A stretch of DNA of 64,000 nucleotides, from contig NZ_BDGT01000015.1 in NCBI RefSeq assembly GCF_001748285.1, positions 42,048 through 106,047 of the forward strand. Direction: 5' to 3'. Below the pieces are notes generated by a model, which was not told where the DNA came from, made no database searches, and saw only the letters and a list, made by a program, of their open reading frames with translations. The position numbers and the translations under genes were made by a program. The first letter of the stretch is position 1; each line of letters starts with the position of its first letter. Positions 1 through 8,310 of the stretch are shown one piece after another. Source of the DNA: Thermogemmatispora onikobensis. GTDB taxonomy: Bacteria > Chloroflexota > Ktedonobacteria > Ktedonobacterales > Ktedonobacteraceae.

Positions 1-2
1 GT

Positions 3-1286
3 TCCTTTCGCTTACTCTGGTTGGGCCAGACGATTTCAAACCTGGGCAACAATGTCTTCTCGCTGGCGCTGGCCTGGCAGGTCTTGCTGATGACGCACTC
101 GGCCACGGCGATGGGTCTGATCCTGATGGCCAGGCTGGTTCCCAACCTTGCCTTTGTGCTGATCGGGGGCGTTGCTGCTGACCGGCTGCCGCGGCGCTCG
201 ATCGTGCTCTGGTCGGATGGCTTACGGGGCCTTGTCCTGCTCTCTGTGACAGTGCTCGGCGTTGCCGGTCTCCTTCAGCTCTGGCTGCTTGTAGTAGAGA
301 GCCTTATCTTTGGGATCGTTGAAGGCTTTTTCAATCCTGCGCTGATGTCTCTTCCGCCCGAGCTGGTAGCGAAGGAGGAGCTGCCATCTGCTAATGCCTT
401 GACTGCCCTGAGCCTCAATCTGGCGGGACTGGCGGGGCCGGTGCTCGGGGCTTTACTCATTGCCCTGGCAGGGCCGTTTTCAGCCTTTGCCCTGGATGCT
501 GTGAGCTTTTTTATCTCGATGCTTCTGTTGTTCCCTGTTCCTATTGTTGAGCGCCACCGGCGCTCTGAACAAGAGCAACTCGGATCGTCAGCTCTGGCGC
601 TGCGTGGGGATGCTGAAGGCGAGGAGGAGAATCTCGTGAGAGGGCGGCTGTGGGGGCTGAGGTCTGGCCTGCAGAAGGTGCTGCAGGACCTGGGTGAGGG
701 TCTCGTCTATGTGCATCGCTCGCGCTGGATCTGGGTGACCTTGCTCAGTGCGACTGTTGGGAATGTCTGTTTTATTGCCACTTTGGCGGTTTCTATGCCA
801 AAGCTGGTGCAGGTTGTCTATGGGCAAGGGGCTGGCTTCCTTGGTCTTCTTGAAACAGCTGAGGCTATTGGCTCGCTGCTGAGCATCTTGCTTTTGGGGG
901 TGGTCTTGCGTCTGGGGCGGCGCGGGTTGCTGGCCTATCTCTTTCTGATGCTGAGCGCGGCTGGTGTGCTTGCTTTTGGCTTGATTCCGGCGGCGTTGGC
1001 CCTCTGGTTAGCTCCGCTGGCGTCGATCCTGGTCGGCTTTGGTCTGACCTTTTTTAACACGGTCTATTTCACTATTTTGCAGGAGCAGGTACCTGGGGAC
1101 AAGCTGGGGCGTGTCATCAGTCTGGATACCATCGGCTCCTTGGGTTTAGCGCCACTGGGGCAGGTGCTGGGTGGGATTTTGACCGATCGAGTCGGAGCTG
1201 CGACTGTCTTTCTGCTCTTCGGGGCCCTCGCGCTGGGCAATTGTTTGTATCCGCTGCTTGTGAGAGAGGTACGGGAGACGCTCTAG
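3..1286 (+). CDS. MFS family exporter, 5'-truncated by the window edge
   Basis: Major facilitator superfamily transporter of the MFS_3 (enterobactin-exporter-like) type, an integral membrane protein probably using the proton gradient to export a small molecule. The frame is open to the window edge, and codons before the first possible start (TTG at 21) read FRLLW, the usual N-terminal motif of this family, so the true start lies upstream. About 12 hydrophobic helices are visible. They are split by a charged cytoplasmic loop around residues 175-215, which is normal between helices 6 and 7. The loop after helix 2 carries AADRLPRR, equivalent to the family G-x-x-x-D-R-x-G-R-R signature. Substrate cannot be inferred. 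The next annotated gene, the tmRNA, is on the other strand. Confidence 0.88.
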   Translation, partial: SFRLLWLGQTISNLGNNVFSLALAWQVLLMTHSATAMGLILMARLVPNLAFVLIGGVAADRLPRRSIVLWSDGLRGLVLLSVTVLGVAGLLQLWLLVVESLIFGIVEGFFNPALMSLPPELVAKEELPSANALTALSLNLAGLAGPVLGALLIALAGPFSAFALDAVSFFISMLLLFPVPIVERHRRSEQEQLGSSALALRGDAEGEEENLVRGRLWGLRSGLQKVLQDLGEGLVYVHRSRWIWVTLLSATVGNVCFIATLAVSMPKLVQVVYGQGAGFLGLLETAEAIGSLLSILLLGVVLRLGRRGLLAYLFLMLSAAGVLAFGLIPAALALWLAPLASILVGFGLTFFNTVYFTILQEQVPGDKLGRVISLDTIGSLGLAPLGQVLGGILTDRVGAATVFLLFGALALGNCLYPLLVREVRETL

Positions 1287-1934
1287 ACGGAGGTGGGTGT
1301 CTGAGGGCCAGAGTTAGAGCCATTGGTCGCTTGCTGTAGAGAGGAAGCGCTGCTCATGGTAGGGGGCATTCGCTTGGCGCAGCAGAGGCGGGAGCCCTGG
1401 CACGAGAAACCGGCCAGACATTCTGCCTCTCTCAGCCGTTTTCTTGGGGTGGTTGGTGGATATCTATGGTCCCGATGGATACGACCAGAATTGGACATTC
1501 AGTGGGGGCATCTTCTCAACTGCCTGGCTCTCTGGCAATATCTGGCCGTATGTGGACTCAGAAGGGTGGGGTAGTTGTGCTTGCTTCTCCAGGTCGACGG
1601 AGGCTTATCGCAGTGCTAGAGGCTTTTGCCCTTCTGCAAAGAATGGGGGCAGCTGCTTTCTGAGAAACAGGAGGAATACTGTGAACGAGGAACTCCGCAG
1701 AATCGTTGAGCAAGTCGAGCAGTTGGACTCGGCTGTACAGAAGGCTATTGTCCTTGCTGTCTTCTTTATCCTCCTTTCAGTATCCTCAAGCGGGTCGGGG
1801 CGGAGGCTCTCGACCTTTCTAGGGCTGCCAGGCGCTCGCGCAGTCTTGGGCGTGAGAGATTGCCTGGAGACCGCAGGGGTGAAGAAGGGGAGAGAACTGT
1901 CGACTAAACTGACACATGGGAGAGAAAAGAGGGC
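1287..1934. other. Non-coding stretch between MFS gene and tmRNA
   Basis: About 650 bases without a convincing gene. Open frames on both strands are short, have unnatural composition and no family resemblance, and the longest plus-strand one runs into the tmRNA. I see no tRNA, no obvious promoter pair and no repeat here. Confidence 0.5.
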
Positions 1935-1957
1935 GAGGCCGCTTCTCAAGCGGCCTC
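1935..1957 (-). terminator. Intrinsic terminator of the tmRNA gene
   Basis: A perfect 10-bp inverted repeat (GAGGCCGCTT at 1935-1944, AAGCGGCCTC at 1948-1957) with a 3-base loop. On the minus strand it is followed by a T/C-rich tract (CTCTTTTCTCTC). It lies 4 bases past the tmRNA CCA end, where an intrinsic terminator is expected. Confidence 0.75.
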
Positions 1958-1961
1958 GGAG

Positions 1962-2328
1962 TGGTGGAGATGGGGGAGAGTCGAACTCCCCGTCCAGGCA
2001 ACCCTGTTAAAGGATATCCTACAGGCTTAGTCGGTGTATTGCTATGCGCGGAGGACTCCCACCGACAGGATTCCTCAGCGCTGGCCCTCTGGTCTTAGAT
2101 GCCGATTAGAGGGCGATCACCGGCACCGCAGCCCATGTCGTCGGCGCCCACATCTGACCCCACAGGCAAAAGTCAGAGGGACGACGCTCGCCTAATTAAG
2201 CGGCGAGAGCGTAGGAGTAATTTGCCTTGTTGGCAGTTATTTTTTTGCCGGTTGTTTAACGAGAGAGCACACCGGCACCTCGACCTGCAATCCTTTCAAC
2301 AGCTTGTCTGTCGAGACCCGTCATCCCC
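1962..2328 (-). ncRNA. ssrA: Transfer-messenger RNA (tmRNA), one-piece
   Basis: Rescues stalled ribosomes with SmpB, acting first as an alanyl-tRNA mimic and then as a template for a degradation tag. On the minus strand the 5' end GGGGATG (from 2328) pairs with CATCTCC next to the 3' discriminator and CCA (ending at 1962), giving a 7-bp acceptor stem with one G-U. A T-arm with GTTCGAC precedes the 3' end. The resume codon is GCC at 2234-2232. The reading frame runs to TAA at 2198-2196 and encodes ANKANYSYALAA, ending in the ALAA degron typical of bacterial tags. A second in-frame stop (TTA-TAA region) is not needed. At about 367 nt the length is usual for a one-piece tmRNA. The protein partner smpB is at 36.3 kb in this window. 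Confidence 0.96.
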
Positions 2329-2488
2329 ATGCTAGGGTCGATTGCGTAGGGTAGTGGCAACCAACCCCGATCACCATCGCCAGACAGGTCTGGCCAATTC
2401 AAGCAATCAAAGGCAGGGTCAGATAAGCTGCCACTCTCTTGTGGCCTTCTTATCTTACCACACCATATAACGTCCAGCAAGGGGAGAA

Positions 2489-2866
2489 TTATTTCAGGCG
2501 CTCCAAAAAACGTTGGAGGTGGACAATAAAACGCTCGTGGATGCCTTCCCCGATTTTCTTCTCCTCGTCATAAGCCTCGACCCTAAACACCAGGCGCCGA
2601 CCATCCACCTCGACCAGCTCGGCGGTAGCACGCACCCGCTGGCCGATCGGCGTCGCCGCCAGATGCCGCACATCGACGCGCGTTCCCACAGAGACATACC
2701 CCGCCTCTAAAACATCGGCCACCGCTCGCCAGGCGGCGTTCTCCATCAAAGCGATCATCATCGGGGTCGCAAAGACCTCGACACCTCCCGCCCCAACGGC
2801 GGCGGCTGTGTTCTCATAGACGACAGTCGTGCTTGCCTCTCCCTTTAGCCCTGGTTGCAAGCTCAT
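2489..2866 (-). CDS. FlK-like hotdog thioesterase
   Basis: A 125-residue single hotdog-fold protein resembling fluoroacetyl-CoA thioesterase (FlK) and its broad family of acyl-CoA thioesterases. The family's functional residues appear in order: Thr in FATPMM, Glu in LMENAA and His in VRHLAATPIG. The true substrate is unlikely to be fluoroacetyl-CoA; these genes are common in bacteria that never meet fluoroacetate. I chose the ATG at 2866 because GGGAG precedes it at good spacing and the family similarity starts there. An upstream in-frame start would add 29 residues of unnatural composition. The gene lies between the tmRNA and the TIR-NB-ARC gene on the same strand. Confidence 0.83.
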   Translation of the reverse strand: MSLQPGLKGEASTTVVYENTAAAVGAGGVEVFATPMMIALMENAAWRAVADVLEAGYVSVGTRVDVRHLAATPIGQRVRATAELVEVDGRRLVFRVEAYDEEKKIGEGIHERFIVHLQRFLERLK

Positions 2867-3010
2867 AACGCTCCCAGCCCTTTCTTGTAGTCTTCTAGTA
2901 GCTGGCCAGCAGCACATCTCTCCCATTCTGCCCACCTGACTGACACCTCCCATTGCTCCCTGTCTGCTGCCCCTAGCACATATCTGGCCGTCCGCGGTTC
3001 TTCCCTCACC

Positions 3011-5956
3011 CTAGTGGGAAACAATCGCGCTCCCTGGACCCGCTCCCGCCCGGGCCTGTCCCATTGAAAGGCCCTGGACCTGCCGCGCCTGAATCTCCCG
3101 AGCGCGGGCACGCAGCTCAAGCGCTCGACTGACCTGACGTGTCTGCTGCAGTAACAGAGCATAGTTCTCCAGAAAGCGCGCGTACGTCGGGTGGTTCTTA
3201 CCGAAAGCCCGCTCACCAACCTCTAAGGCCCGCTTGAAGAGTGCCCGCGCTGGACCATGCTTGTGCAGAGCGGTATACAGGGTTGCCAGATTATTGAGAT
3301 TGATCGCTAGCGCCGGATGGTCAGCTCCTAACATCCTCTCACGGATCTGAAGAGCGCTCTGATAAAGCGACTCCGCCCGCTCATACTCACCGCGATCATG
3401 ATAGAGCATCGCCAGATTTTCCAGACAGCTTGCAGTATAGGGATGCTCATCCCCAAGCAACTGCTGGTAGATCATCAGCGCTCGTTGATGGAGCAGCTCG
3501 GCCTGCCCATAACGCCCAGTCTCACGATAGAGCAGGGCCAGATTATTCAAAGTCGTCGCCAGATCCAACTGCTCAGCGAGAGGCAGGCTCTCATGAATCG
3601 CCAGGGCCTGCAGATAGCACTGCTCAGCTTGCTCATGGTGCCGCTGCGCGTGATAGAGGCTGCCCAGCGCGCTCAGCGTCTGTGCCACAGCTGGATGTTC
3701 GCCCCCCAGCAGATGCTCGCGTATCAGCAGCGCTCGTCGATAGAGCAGCTCCGCCTGCTCATAGCGTCCCTGGACCCGGTAGAGCGTTGCTAACTCGTGA
3801 TACAGTGTAGCGAGCAGCGGATGCTCAGGCGCCAGCTCTGGCTGCCAACTCTCCAGCACCTGCAGGAAGAGCGCTTCGGCCCGCTCGAAATCACGTCGGT
3901 CACGATAGAGCAGAGCCAGCCGATACAAGGCCCGCGCCAATCCCTGGCGATCGCTCCCCGCCTGCCGCTCTTCGATAGCGACCACTCTCTGATAGAGCGC
4001 CTCGGCCTCGGGCAATCGCCCCTGTTCCTCGTAGAAAAGCCCAAGATTGTAGAGGCTGGCACTCAATTCAGGATGCTCAGGCCCAAGCTGCTGCTCACGT
4101 ATGGCCAGTGCACGACGTAAGAGCGGCTCAGCCTCACGGTAGGCCACACAACGTTGCAGATAGTACCCCGTCTGCTCCAGCAGCCGGGCAGCGTCAGGAC
4201 TGACTAGCTGCCACTCTTCGATCCAACGAGCACAGGTAAGCAAGTGCGGCAGATAGGCCCGATAAAGAGCAGTCGGGGCAGCGGCCTCACTCAAACAGGC
4301 GCTCTCTACCAGGCGGATAGTCTGCTCCGCCCACAGCAGACGCGATTCTCGGCTCAGACGCTGACGGACACAGGCGCTCACCGCCCGATGGAGGACCAGC
4401 GACCCTTGACTGTAGTCGGCCAGCGCAAAGCGGCGTAGCTCGTGGATCAGCCTGAGCAGCTCGAACTGCTCCAGCAAACACTGACCCAGGCTCTCCCCTA
4501 GCTCGCCGCCACCGCTAACCAGCATCTCAAGGGGAATACGATCGGGCTGCAGAAAGGAGCAGAGACGCAATAGCTCAGTGGCAACTGGACTGCTGCGCTC
4601 GGCTCGTGAGAGACTGATATGCAGAACGATGGCCAACGGCTCAGAGAGAGCGCTGATCAACTGGCTGGCCGACCAGGCCCTCCGCTGAAGCTCAACAGTA
4701 GCCTGCTTATAGAGGTTCAGATAACTGCTGAGGCTACATTGCTCTGTCTCGATATAGGCGCCAGCCAGAGTGAGCGCCAGAGGAGAAGCCCGCAGCAAAG
4801 CAACCACCTCGTCGGCCCGGCTGGCCTCAGACGGAGGAGCCTGCTCCAGCGTCGCCTCCACCGGGAGCAAGCCAGCGGCACGCAGCAAGAGAAGCGCGGC
4901 CTCCTCAGCCTCAAGCGCAGGCAGCTTCACATGCATAGCCTTGGGCAAGGTTAATGGCTGACGAGCCAGCAGAATCAGATGACCGCGAGCCCCCATAGGC
5001 AGCAGATCACGAACCACCTCGCTATCCGCCACATTATCCAGGATCAGCAACCAGCCCGACCTCTTTTCTAGCCAGCGGCGCACCGCCAGAGCAACCAGAT
5101 ATTGATGAGGAAGCGTATGCTCCGGCAACCCCAACGCCTCAGCGATACGTGCCAACTCGTGGATGAGTAGCTGACGACTGGCGGCATTGACCCAGAGCAC
5201 AGCCTCATACTCGTGGCCGTAGCGATAAGCATACTCAAGCGCCAGCTGTGTTTTCCCGCTGCCGGCTGGTCCACTCACCACTTGCGGCGGAGTGACCGCG
5301 CTGGCCTTGTTACTAATAGGCATGTCGTGCAGATAAGCCAACAGTGAGGCGCGACCGGTGAAGAGCGGATTCCGACGATATGGTACCAACCAGAGCGGGG
5401 ACAAAGGTGAAGAAGAGACTACCGCCGCTTTCTCTGCTGGCGAGGCCGGTGGTGGGGAAAGTGGCGGTAGCTGGATGGCCGCCGGGGGAACGATCGCATT
5501 TGTCGCAGCAGCGGCGGCGGAAAGCCAGGTCCCCAGCTCCACAGCCACCTGCTGCCAGGCCGCTTCACGGTCCTCCCAGGCGCTAATCGCCACACCGTTG
5601 GTCGGCAGAACCGCTAAATCGGCCAGCGGTGTATCATCGCGCTCCGTCGGACGCACAAGTATGGGAATCACACGCGCCAGGCCGGCTTTGTGACGCAGGA
5701 GGGCCACTTTCAGCTCCGCGCTGTAGCAGTAAGCAGAGTGCACAAAGTCGGGGCTGACCAACAGGAGAATGAGCTGCGCACGTTCCAGGGCAGGACTGAT
5801 CTCACCGCTTCCTTGCCAGGAAAGACCCTGGGCCGTAGCACACTCCTCCCAATCAGCAATGAGACCTTGCCAGCGGAGTTGATAGAGATGATTAATAAGT
5901 TCGTTACGCGCGGCTTCGTCTTTGAAGGTGTAGGCCAGGAAGACCTTCACTGCCAT
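3011..5956 (-). CDS. TIR / NB-ARC / TPR protein (bacterial NLR-like)
   Basis: A 981-residue three-part protein of the NLR-like STAND class. Residues 1-105 form a TIR domain with a YCYSAE motif; Glu81 is at the position of the catalytic glutamate of TIR NAD-cleaving enzymes. A Pro/Ala-rich linker (150-190) follows. An NB-ARC NTPase then shows Walker A GPAGSGKT (229-236), Walker B LLILDN (about 303-308) and a VLHRAV motif in the position of the plant MHD motif. Residues from about 590 to 960 are tandem tetratricopeptide repeats of the kinesin-light-chain type, with repeated LYRRAL, IREQ, GPEHP and LNNLA blocks. The start at 5956 has AGGAG at ideal spacing; an upstream in-frame ATG has no such site. 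Family knowledge: such proteins sense a ligand through the repeats, oligomerise and activate the TIR domain. Whether this one is antiviral is unknown, and no other defence gene adjoins it. Confidence 0.92.
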   Translation of the reverse strand: MAVKVFLAYTFKDEAARNELINHLYQLRWQGLIADWEECATAQGLSWQGSGEISPALERAQLILLLVSPDFVHSAYCYSAELKVALLRHKAGLARVIPILVRPTERDDTPLADLAVLPTNGVAISAWEDREAAWQQVAVELGTWLSAAAAATNAIVPPAAIQLPPLSPPPASPAEKAAVVSSSPLSPLWLVPYRRNPLFTGRASLLAYLHDMPISNKASAVTPPQVVSGPAGSGKTQLALEYAYRYGHEYEAVLWVNAASRQLLIHELARIAEALGLPEHTLPHQYLVALAVRRWLEKRSGWLLILDNVADSEVVRDLLPMGARGHLILLARQPLTLPKAMHVKLPALEAEEAALLLLRAAGLLPVEATLEQAPPSEASRADEVVALLRASPLALTLAGAYIETEQCSLSSYLNLYKQATVELQRRAWSASQLISALSEPLAIVLHISLSRAERSSPVATELLRLCSFLQPDRIPLEMLVSGGGELGESLGQCLLEQFELLRLIHELRRFALADYSQGSLVLHRAVSACVRQRLSRESRLLWAEQTIRLVESACLSEAAAPTALYRAYLPHLLTCARWIEEWQLVSPDAARLLEQTGYYLQRCVAYREAEPLLRRALAIREQQLGPEHPELSASLYNLGLFYEEQGRLPEAEALYQRVVAIEERQAGSDRQGLARALYRLALLYRDRRDFERAEALFLQVLESWQPELAPEHPLLATLYHELATLYRVQGRYEQAELLYRRALLIREHLLGGEHPAVAQTLSALGSLYHAQRHHEQAEQCYLQALAIHESLPLAEQLDLATTLNNLALLYRETGRYGQAELLHQRALMIYQQLLGDEHPYTASCLENLAMLYHDRGEYERAESLYQSALQIRERMLGADHPALAINLNNLATLYTALHKHGPARALFKRALEVGERAFGKNHPTYARFLENYALLLQQTRQVSRALELRARAREIQARQVQGLSMGQARAGAGPGSAIVSH

Positions 5957-6266
5957 GTTCTGGCTCCTTGCGTATGAGTGAGACAAGGGCAGTTCCTTGC
6001 CCTACCGCCGGGAAGTACAAGGTTCTTCGCTGTCTGGCAAACGGCTAAAAAGGATGAACGCCCTTCGAACAAAACACGAAGGTAACGTACATCTTGTACA
6101 GTGGCTACACATCTAGTATACACTCAGTGAGAGCGAGGCCGCAATAAATGAGGCGAGGAATCCGAAACGGCCCTTGCTCGCTATCGGCTTCAGAGCTGAT
6201 ACGGCCCATCTGCTTCACTAGAGAAATTTATTTAAGTAAAGTGTAACATTTTATATGGAGTGATGT
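5957..6266. other. Divergent intergenic region
   Basis: 310 bases between the divergent TIR-NB-ARC and glycerophosphodiesterase genes. It is AT-richer than its surroundings and holds the plus-strand promoter candidate listed at 6094. I see no coding sequence in it. Confidence 0.5.
6094..6122 (+). promoter_or_regulatory. Sigma-70-type promoter upstream of the glycerophosphodiesterase gene
   Basis: TTGTAC (6094-6099), a 17-base spacer and TATACA (6117-6122). It lies about 145 bases upstream of the gene start, so it implies a fairly long leader. Called by sequence only. Confidence 0.5.
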
Positions 6267-7034
6267 ATGGTAAGTGAAGTTCAACGTATTGCTCACCGTG
6301 GGGGAGCACAGCTGGCGCCCGAGAATACCCTGGCGGCCTTTCGTCAGGCCCTGGCCTTGCCGGTAGACGCCGTTGAGCTAGACGTGCAAATGAGTCGTGA
6401 TGGCCATCTTATCGTCTTTCACGACGCCACTGTCGAGCGGCTTACCGATGGTCGGGGCAACATGCTTGATCTAGACTTTGCCTATCTGCGCAGTCTCAAT
6501 GCCGCTGCTCATTTCCCCGGTGGTTGGCCGGAGCCGCAGCGTATTCCCACCCTACGAGAAGTTCTCGACCTCATTGGAGGGCAACGGCGTGTCTGGATTG
6601 AGATCAAACCGAGTCGACGCGGCAGTGTCTACGGGCGCTACCCGGGCATTGTTGAAGCGGTTGTCGACGAGCTGCAGCGTGCAGACATGCTCGACCAGGC
6701 CGTCGTCATCTCCTTTGACTGGTATCTTTTACCAGAAGTGAAGCGACGGGCCCCGCAGCTAGAGACGGGTGCAATCCTCTCTGAGGACATCTGGGACCCC
6801 CAGGCTGGGCAGGCCCTGGATACCCTGGTAGAGCAGGTTCGTGAACTGGGCTGCGGCTGGCTGGATGTGGAAGAGGCTCTTTTCCTGCCGCACCTGCCTG
6901 CCCTCGTCCATAGTTATGGGCTCAAGCTGGGCGTCTGGACTGTGAACACTGCCGAACGCCTGCGTGAGTTAGCAGCGAGCGATGTTGATGCGTTGACCAG
7001 CGATCAGCCCACGCTCTTCACCGCTTTATTGTAG
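6267..7034 (+). CDS. Glycerophosphodiester phosphodiesterase
   Basis: Hydrolyses glycerophosphodiesters to glycerol-3-phosphate and an alcohol, recycling phospholipid head groups. The GDPD TIM-barrel signature is complete: HRGG with His10 and Arg11, PENT with Glu19, ELDV with Glu37 and Asp39 (metal ligands), and FHD with His52 (general acid). At 255 residues it is the length of the cytoplasmic UgpQ type, and no signal peptide is visible, so it probably acts in the cytoplasm. The ATG at 6267 has GGAG at 6257-6260. The gene stands alone; the next cluster has its own promoter. Confidence 0.92.
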   Translation: MVSEVQRIAHRGGAQLAPENTLAAFRQALALPVDAVELDVQMSRDGHLIVFHDATVERLTDGRGNMLDLDFAYLRSLNAAAHFPGGWPEPQRIPTLREVLDLIGGQRRVWIEIKPSRRGSVYGRYPGIVEAVVDELQRADMLDQAVVISFDWYLLPEVKRRAPQLETGAILSEDIWDPQAGQALDTLVEQVRELGCGWLDVEEALFLPHLPALVHSYGLKLGVWTVNTAERLRELAASDVDALTSDQPTLFTALL

Positions 7035-7176
7035 ACCCAGGCAGGCCCCGGGCTGTCGCACAGAGCCTGGCGGGCTGCCCTCAAGCCCTCCCTGGACGAG
7101 GCGTGTCCTTTCTTCACAGCCATTCGTTCTAGATCCAAAGAGATGGTTCTCAGACACGTAAAGGTACCATCAGCTA

Positions 7177-7204
7177 CTGTCAAGGAAGGACAGTATGCTA
7201 TAAT
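7177..7204 (+). promoter_or_regulatory. Promoter upstream of the glycosyltransferase cluster
   Basis: A perfect -10 TATAAT (7199-7204) preceded at 16 bases by CTGTCA (7177-7182), a 4/6 match to the -35 consensus. It lies about 60 bases upstream of the ribosome binding site of the GT2 gene. Confidence 0.55.
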
Positions 7205-7272
7205 AGGCCGGCGCACGGAGAGCAGGCATCAGCCTTCAGCCTAAACTCAGGGTTTTGTGGAGTCCCAAGAGT

Positions 7273-8310
7273 ATGCAGCAGATGGAAATGTCATCGCTAG
7301 CTATTCCCCAGCGAGCGGATACCGCCGTCACTGCCGTTGCTGACAAGGAAGAGAGGCAGGGCGTGGGGATCTCGGTCGTGATCCCGGTCATGAACGAGCA
7401 GGAGAATATTCGACTTCTCTTTGAGCGACTGATCGCCCAGCTAGAGCAGCTCGGTCAGTCCTATGAGGTGATCTTTGTCGATGATGGCAGCACCGATAAT
7501 ACTTTTGCTGAAGTGAAGGCCCTGCACGATGAGCATCCCGGTATCGTGCGTGTCATTCGCTTCCGCAAAAATTTTGGCAAGACGCCAGCCCTGGTGGCGG
7601 GCTTTAGCCGCTGTCGGGGAAAGATTGTCTTTACGATGGATGGCGATCTCCAGGATGATCCCGCCGAGATCCCGCGCTTCCTGGAGAAGCTTGAGGAGGG
7701 CTATGATCTGGTCTCCGGCTGGAAGTATCCGCGTCTCGACCCTATTACCAAAACTTTCCCCTCGCGTGTCTTCAATGCGCTGGTCAGGACGCTGACCGGT
7801 GTCCCGCTGCACGATATCAATAATGGCTTTAAGGCCTATCGGCGCGAGGTCATCGATGATGCCCACCTCAAGCTCTATGGCGAGTTCCATCGCTTTGTCC
7901 CGGTTATGGCCCAGTGGCGTGGCTACCGAGTGACCGAGATCAAGGTTCGCCATCACCCTCGTCGCTTCGGGGTCTCCAAGTTTGGGGCCCGGCGCTTCGC
8001 TCGCGGGTTGATCGATCTGCTCAATGTGCTCTTCCTGACAACCTTTCTGCGTACGCCTTTGCGCCTCTTCGGCCCCTTCGGCTTCTGGACGTTCCTGCTC
8101 GGGTTGCTGATCGATGCCTGGGTGGTGATTCGCAGCCGCCTGATCGACAACCAGCCTATTCATACGCAGCCAATGCTCTTTGTTGGCATTCTACTGATGA
8201 TCTTCGGAGTTCAATTCGTCCTGGTGGGCCTGCAAAGCGAGATGATCCGCCATTATGCCTTCCAGCCGGGGGAGGAGTATAGTATTAAGCAGGAAATCGA
8301 TGTCCAATGA
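7273..8310 (+). CDS. GT2 family glycosyltransferase (polyprenol-phosphate-sugar synthase type)
   Basis: A 345-residue glycosyltransferase of the dolichol-phosphate-mannose-synthase / ArnC type, expected to move a sugar from a nucleotide donor to a lipid phosphate at the inner membrane face. The GT-A domain (about 40-255) has VVIPVMNEQENI, FVDDGSTDNT, the FRKNFGKTPAL block, the metal-binding DGDLQDDP and the NNGFKAYRR region. Two C-terminal hydrophobic helices (about 265-330) anchor it. The ATG at 7273 is chosen because GGAG lies 10 bases upstream; a TTG 18 bases earlier overlaps that ribosome site. Its end overlaps the next gene by 4 bases (ATGA), so the two are probably translationally coupled. 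Confidence 0.88.
   Translation: MQQMEMSSLAIPQRADTAVTAVADKEERQGVGISVVIPVMNEQENIRLLFERLIAQLEQLGQSYEVIFVDDGSTDNTFAEVKALHDEHPGIVRVIRFRKNFGKTPALVAGFSRCRGKIVFTMDGDLQDDPAEIPRFLEKLEEGYDLVSGWKYPRLDPITKTFPSRVFNALVRTLTGVPLHDINNGFKAYRREVIDDAHLKLYGEFHRFVPVMAQWRGYRVTEIKVRHHPRRFGVSKFGARRFARGLIDLLNVLFLTTFLRTPLRLFGPFGFWTFLLGLLIDAWVVIRSRLIDNQPIHTQPMLFVGILLMIFGVQFVLVGLQSEMIRHYAFQPGEEYSIKQEIDVQ

Noticed and set aside
1444..2010. A 188-codon open frame on the plus strand after the MFS gene
   Set aside because: It runs into the tmRNA gene, has unnatural composition and no ribosome site or family resemblance.
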